From: Oscillospiraceae bacterium
GTDB lineage: Bacteria > Bacillota > Clostridia > Oscillospirales > Acutalibacteraceae
Direction: 5' to 3'
Assembly (NCBI GenBank): GCA_031273775.1
Contig: JAISRF010000140.1
Span: forward strand, 1 to 7,538
DNA: 7,538 nucleotides
Below the pieces are notes generated by a model. It saw only the letters and a list, made by a program, of their open reading frames with translations. It was not told the origin of the DNA and searched no databases. The number at the start of each line of letters is the position of its first letter. Position 1 is the stretch's first letter. Shown piece by piece: positions 5,148 through 7,538 of the stretch. The translations under genes were made by a program, and so were the position numbers.

Positions 5148-6377
5148 ATGAAGAAAGTCCTTGCGCTCCTCCTTGCGGCCTGCTTGTTCGTGTCCCTTGC
5201 CGCCTGCCACAAAAAGGGCGAGATCGCCCTCACCGTTGACGGGTACGAGATTCCCGCGGCGCTGTACCTGTACTTTTTAGTCACCGCGGAATACTCTGCA
5301 CGGAACACGCTCGCCGCGCCGGACGAAAACGGCACCGCCACCGTTTCCGTGCCCTCCGACACGAATGAACTGGCCAAGCAGGTGATCAACGGTCAAACCT
5401 TTTACTTTTACGTGAAGGAACAGGCGCTCGCGGCCGCCAAGAACCACGTTGCCTTTATCCGCGAATTCGAAAAACACGAAGTCATGACCGACGAAAAGAA
5501 AAAAGAGTGTGACAGCTACGCGGAGGCCTATTGGAATTATTACGGATACAAAGATCTTTTTGTCCCGAACGGCGTGTCTTTGGCCACTTACAAGCAAGCG
5601 TTTCTGGTCGATTATTTTAGCGGCGCCCTTTATGAGAAGCTGTTTGACAAAGACGGCGTCCTGGCCGCTTCCGAAGAAGAAGCCAAAACATATTTACAGG
5701 CGAATTACGCGTTGGCCAACACCCTCACCATGGATTTAACATCCACCGAAACCGATGAAGACGGCAATATTATCGAACTGACCGACGAACAGAAGGCGGC
5801 CAAAAAAGCGGCTCTGGAAAAATATATGACCCGCCTAAACAACGGTGAAGCCTTTGATAAGGTAAAAGCCGATTACGACATTGAGTTTCCCGCCCCGACA
5901 GCGGACGAAGATGCCGCATCCGAAGAAGAACCCGCCGCTTCCGAAGCGGCTTCGGAGGAAACGGCAAGCTCCGAATCAACATCCTCTGCGGATACCGCGT
6001 CTGAGGATGAAACGCCGGCGGCACAGGATCCGGATGCCGTGGTGTTTAAAAGCGCTGAGGTAGTGCAGTACGAAAGCACTGCCAGCGGCAGTAGCGATGG
6101 CACCGAAACCGAAGGCTACACCAAGCTTTTGGAGGTGGAAGTGGGCAAGGCCGCTATTTTGGAACTGAGCAACAGTTTTATGCTGGTACTGCGCAAGGAT
6201 ATTATGGCCGACCCGTTTTATTATGACACCAATTATTTTACCGTTTCTAAGCTCTTGAAAGCCTCAGGTTACGAAGGTGATTTAAGCGCGGAGACCGAAC
6301 AGCTTTCCATCATTGAAAATTCTTATGTGATAGGATATTTGAGCGCGAAGAAGATTAAATATCCGGCGGGCGCGTAG
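5148..6377 (+). CDS. PrsA/SurA-like lipoprotein with degenerate parvulin region
   Basis: From ATG 5148 the protein has 409 residues. MKK, a hydrophobic stretch and lipobox LAAC with Cys20 mark an exported lipoprotein. 'EIALTVDGYEIPAALYLYFL' (25-44) is typical of the SurA/PrsA N-terminal chaperone segment. Residues about 175-245 ('EEEAKTYLQANYALANTLTMDL' to 'LNNGEAFDKVKADYD') follow a parvulin prolyl isomerase layout, but the usual HILI histidine is absent. An acidic linker rich in Ser, Glu, Ala and Asp fills about 248-296. After it, 'LEVEVGKAAILELSNSFMLVLRKD' (328-351) resembles the parvulin C-terminal strands. I infer an extracytoplasmic folding helper that has lost isomerase activity. GTG at 5139 is an alternative start giving three extra residues; the weak AAAGGG at 5129-5134 suits neither start perfectly. 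It is probably in one operon with the preceding lipoprotein gene. Confidence 0.8.
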   Translation: MKKVLALLLAACLFVSLAACHKKGEIALTVDGYEIPAALYLYFLVTAEYSARNTLAAPDENGTATVSVPSDTNELAKQVINGQTFYFYVKEQALAAAKNHVAFIREFEKHEVMTDEKKKECDSYAEAYWNYYGYKDLFVPNGVSLATYKQAFLVDYFSGALYEKLFDKDGVLAASEEEAKTYLQANYALANTLTMDLTSTETDEDGNIIELTDEQKAAKKAALEKYMTRLNNGEAFDKVKADYDIEFPAPTADEDAASEEEPAASEAASEETASSESTSSADTASEDETPAAQDPDAVVFKSAEVVQYESTASGSSDGTETEGYTKLLEVEVGKAAILELSNSFMLVLRKDIMADPFYYDTNYFTVSKLLKASGYEGDLSAETEQLSIIENSYVIGYLSAKKIKYPAGA

Positions 6378-6383
6378 TATAAT
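6378..6383 (+). promoter_or_regulatory. perfect -10 hexamer before dusB, weak -35
   Basis: TATAAT begins at the base after the stop codon of the PrsA-like gene. TTAAAT lies 17 bp upstream (6355-6360) and matches the -35 box at only 3 of 6 positions. If used, transcription would start near 6390, inside the heptamer repeat. Otherwise dusB depends on read-through, since no terminator is seen between the genes. Confidence 0.35.
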
Positions 6384-6416
6384 TGAGAATTGAAAGTTGA
6401 GAATCAAGAATTATTG
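6381..6416 (+). repeat. degenerate AATTGAG heptamer array, second copy
   Basis: Consecutive 7-base units AATTGAG, AATTGAA, AGTTGAG and AATCAAG are followed by AATTATTG. The first units and the end module match the array at 4563-4584, so the two lipoprotein genes are bracketed by the same repeat family in the same orientation. Confidence 0.75.
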
Positions 6417-6446
6417 TATCGCCCACAGGGTAAATTCGTTTAAATT

Positions 6447-7439
6447 ATGTTAAACCATTCTGTTGCCTTTGACATTCATAATTTCACAGGAAAAGCCGCC
6501 CTTGCGCCAATGGCAGGGGCGGCTGATCGCGCTTTCAGGGAGCTTTGTATTTCGTTTGGCGCGGCGTTTTGCGTGTCAGAGCTGGTTTCCGCTAAAGGGG
6601 TGGCGCTGGGCGACAAAAAGTCGCGGTCTCTGCTGGATGTTTCGGAAAAAGAACGCCCTTACGGACTCCAGCTTTTCGGAGATGATCCGGCGGTGATGTG
6701 TGCAGCCGCGCGTGAAGCCGCGCGTAACGACCCGGATTTTATCGATATCAATATGGGATGCCCCGCCCAAAAGGTGGTGGCCAACGGAGGCGGTTCCGCG
6801 CTCCTTAATCATCCGGCGCTGGTGGCAAGCATTGTCGCCGCCGTGCGGAACGCTGTCCCGGCGCGTATACCGGTTTCCGTGAAAATTCGCGCGGGCTGGG
6901 ACAGCGGGCATATCAACGCGGTTGAAATCGCGAAATTGGCGGAGGAAGCCGGCGCCGCGTTTATCACCGTACACGGGCGCACCCGCGTACAGCAATACCG
7001 CCCCCCTGTGGATTTAGCGGTCATCCGCGCGGTAAAGCAGGCGGTGAACATCCCCGTGGTGGGCAACGGGGATGTGTTTTCACCAAAAGACGCGGCAAAC
7101 ATGTTGGAGCAAACCGGCTGCGACATGGTCATGTGCGGGCGGGGCGCACTGGGCGCGCCGTGGCTCTTCGCACAAATTAGCGCCTGGTTAAACCATGAGG
7201 TCAACTTGCCGGAACCGCCGCTGACGGAGAAGCTGTTGGTGTTGTGCCGTCAAGCCCGGCGGACGGCGGAGTTAAAGGGCGAGGAAGTCGCCGCCCGGGA
7301 AATACGCAAGCACGCGGCGTGGTACATAAAAGGGATGCCCGGCGCGGCGCGGCTGCGCGCCCGGTGCGGCAAGCTCTGTGGGTCGGATGATTTAAAGCAG
7401 CTTGTGGCGGAGATTCTGGAAAAATCCTCAGTTGCATAG
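6447..7439 (+). CDS. dusB: tRNA-dihydrouridine synthase B
   Basis: This 330-residue cytoplasmic flavoenzyme uses FMN and NADPH to reduce uridine to dihydrouridine in the D-loop of tRNAs. The TIM-barrel shows all family marks: LAPMAG (19-24) at the FMN site, INMGCPAQKV (101-110) with catalytic Cys105, SVKIRAGWD (144-152) with Lys146, TVHGRTR (174-180) with His176, NGD (207-209) and GRGALGAPW (231-239) for phosphate binding. The C-terminal helical part has RKHAAWYIKGMPGAARLR (287-304), which is characteristic of DusB. Length and motifs are complete. The ATG at 6447 is forced, because an in-frame TAA lies at 6441-6443, yet no good ribosome site is near; the closest is AGGG ending at 6430, 16 bases away. 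The gene has no operon partner of related function here. Confidence 0.95.
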   Translation: MLNHSVAFDIHNFTGKAALAPMAGAADRAFRELCISFGAAFCVSELVSAKGVALGDKKSRSLLDVSEKERPYGLQLFGDDPAVMCAAAREAARNDPDFIDINMGCPAQKVVANGGGSALLNHPALVASIVAAVRNAVPARIPVSVKIRAGWDSGHINAVEIAKLAEEAGAAFITVHGRTRVQQYRPPVDLAVIRAVKQAVNIPVVGNGDVFSPKDAANMLEQTGCDMVMCGRGALGAPWLFAQISAWLNHEVNLPEPPLTEKLLVLCRQARRTAELKGEEVAAREIRKHAAWYIKGMPGAARLRARCGKLCGSDDLKQLVAEILEKSSVA

Positions 7440-7441
7440 TG

Positions 7442-7470
7442 TTGCTATACCCTTCGGTATGTGGTATACT
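7442..7470 (+). promoter_or_regulatory. extended -10 sigma-A promoter after dusB
   Basis: TTGCTA (7442-7447) matches the -35 box at 4 of 6 positions. After a 17-bp spacer comes TATACT (7465-7470), preceded by TGG (7462-7464), an extended -10. The start should be near 7477. The spacer holds a dyad ATACC-CTTC-GGTAT (7447-7460), and GGTAT recurs at 7463-7467. Confidence 0.8.
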
Positions 7471-7493
7471 GGAACCACAAAGGAGGGGTCACA

Positions 7494-7538
7494 ATGGAAG
7501 GGGAAAGATCACGCAGAAGCACACCGTGGGAGGGAGAC
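7494..7538 (+). CDS. start of an unidentified gene, cut by the window edge
   Basis: ATG at 7494 follows a perfect ribosome site AAAGGAGG (7479-7486) at seven bases and a good promoter, so this is very likely a real gene start. Only 15 residues are visible, MEGERSRRSTPWEGD, which are charged and without a signal peptide. The family cannot be told. The leader of about 17 nt leaves little room for RNA control, so any regulation probably acts at the promoter. Confidence 0.75.
   Translation, partial: MEGERSRRSTPWEGD

Noticed and set aside
5770..6103. Overlapping open frames across the acidic linker of the PrsA-like gene
   Set aside because: Low-complexity Arg/Pro- or Ser/Ala-rich products of a repetitive coding stretch; not independent genes.
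1..7538. CRISPR array, insertion sequence or prophage module
   Set aside because: No regularly spaced repeats of CRISPR length, no transposase or integrase, and no terminal inverted repeats with target duplications were found. The heptamer arrays are too short and contiguous.

Overview
The window looks like chromosomal DNA of a low-to-mid GC Gram-positive bacterium, most likely a gut-type clostridium (Oscillospiraceae/Ruminococcaceae-like; inferred, not proven). The reasons are the strong AAAGGAGG-type ribosome sites, near-consensus sigma-A promoters, two lipoproteins of clostridial type (a DUF4358-like protein and a PrsA/SurA-like protein), a fused NDP-sugar pyrophosphorylase/phosphohexomutase, and GC-rich genes separated by AT-rich spacers.

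Layout. Bases 1-149 hold perhaps the last codons of an upstream gene and a control region with a 20-bp palindrome. A near-perfect sigma-A promoter (TTGACA-17-TATACT) then drives a monocistronic GH4 alpha-galactosidase gene, melA (227-1546), followed by a strong intrinsic terminator (1696-1735). A large gene on the minus strand (4099-1781) converges on that terminator. It encodes a nucleotidyltransferase, a left-handed beta-helix and a phosphohexomutase-like region in which the catalytic serine loop and the metal-binding loop have both been lost.

The 537-bp divergent spacer (4100-4636) is the most unusual non-coding part. It carries a 12-bp inverted repeat with further half-sites, a triple TGTAAC repeat at exactly 11-bp spacing (matching the WalR/OmpR-family box), a possible 15-codon hydrophobic micro-ORF, and a heptamer repeat (AATTGAG)n. 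Next come two lipoprotein genes in a tight pair: a DUF4358-like protein that probably starts at a CTG codon, and a PrsA-like protein with a degenerate parvulin region split by an acidic Ser/Glu/Ala-rich linker. The same heptamer repeat family reappears directly after this pair. dusB (tRNA-dihydrouridine synthase) follows, apparently without a good ribosome site. The window ends with an extended -10 sigma-A promoter, with a palindrome inside its spacer, in front of a gene that runs off the edge.

The genes do not form one pathway. They are a sugar-utilisation unit, a cell-envelope or glycan precursor gene, an envelope lipoprotein pair and a tRNA-modification housekeeping gene. I found no convincing new defence or mobile system. 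The best leads are the inactive-looking mutase fusion, the regulatory repeats in the divergent spacer, the repeat-flanked lipoprotein pair and the non-AUG start.
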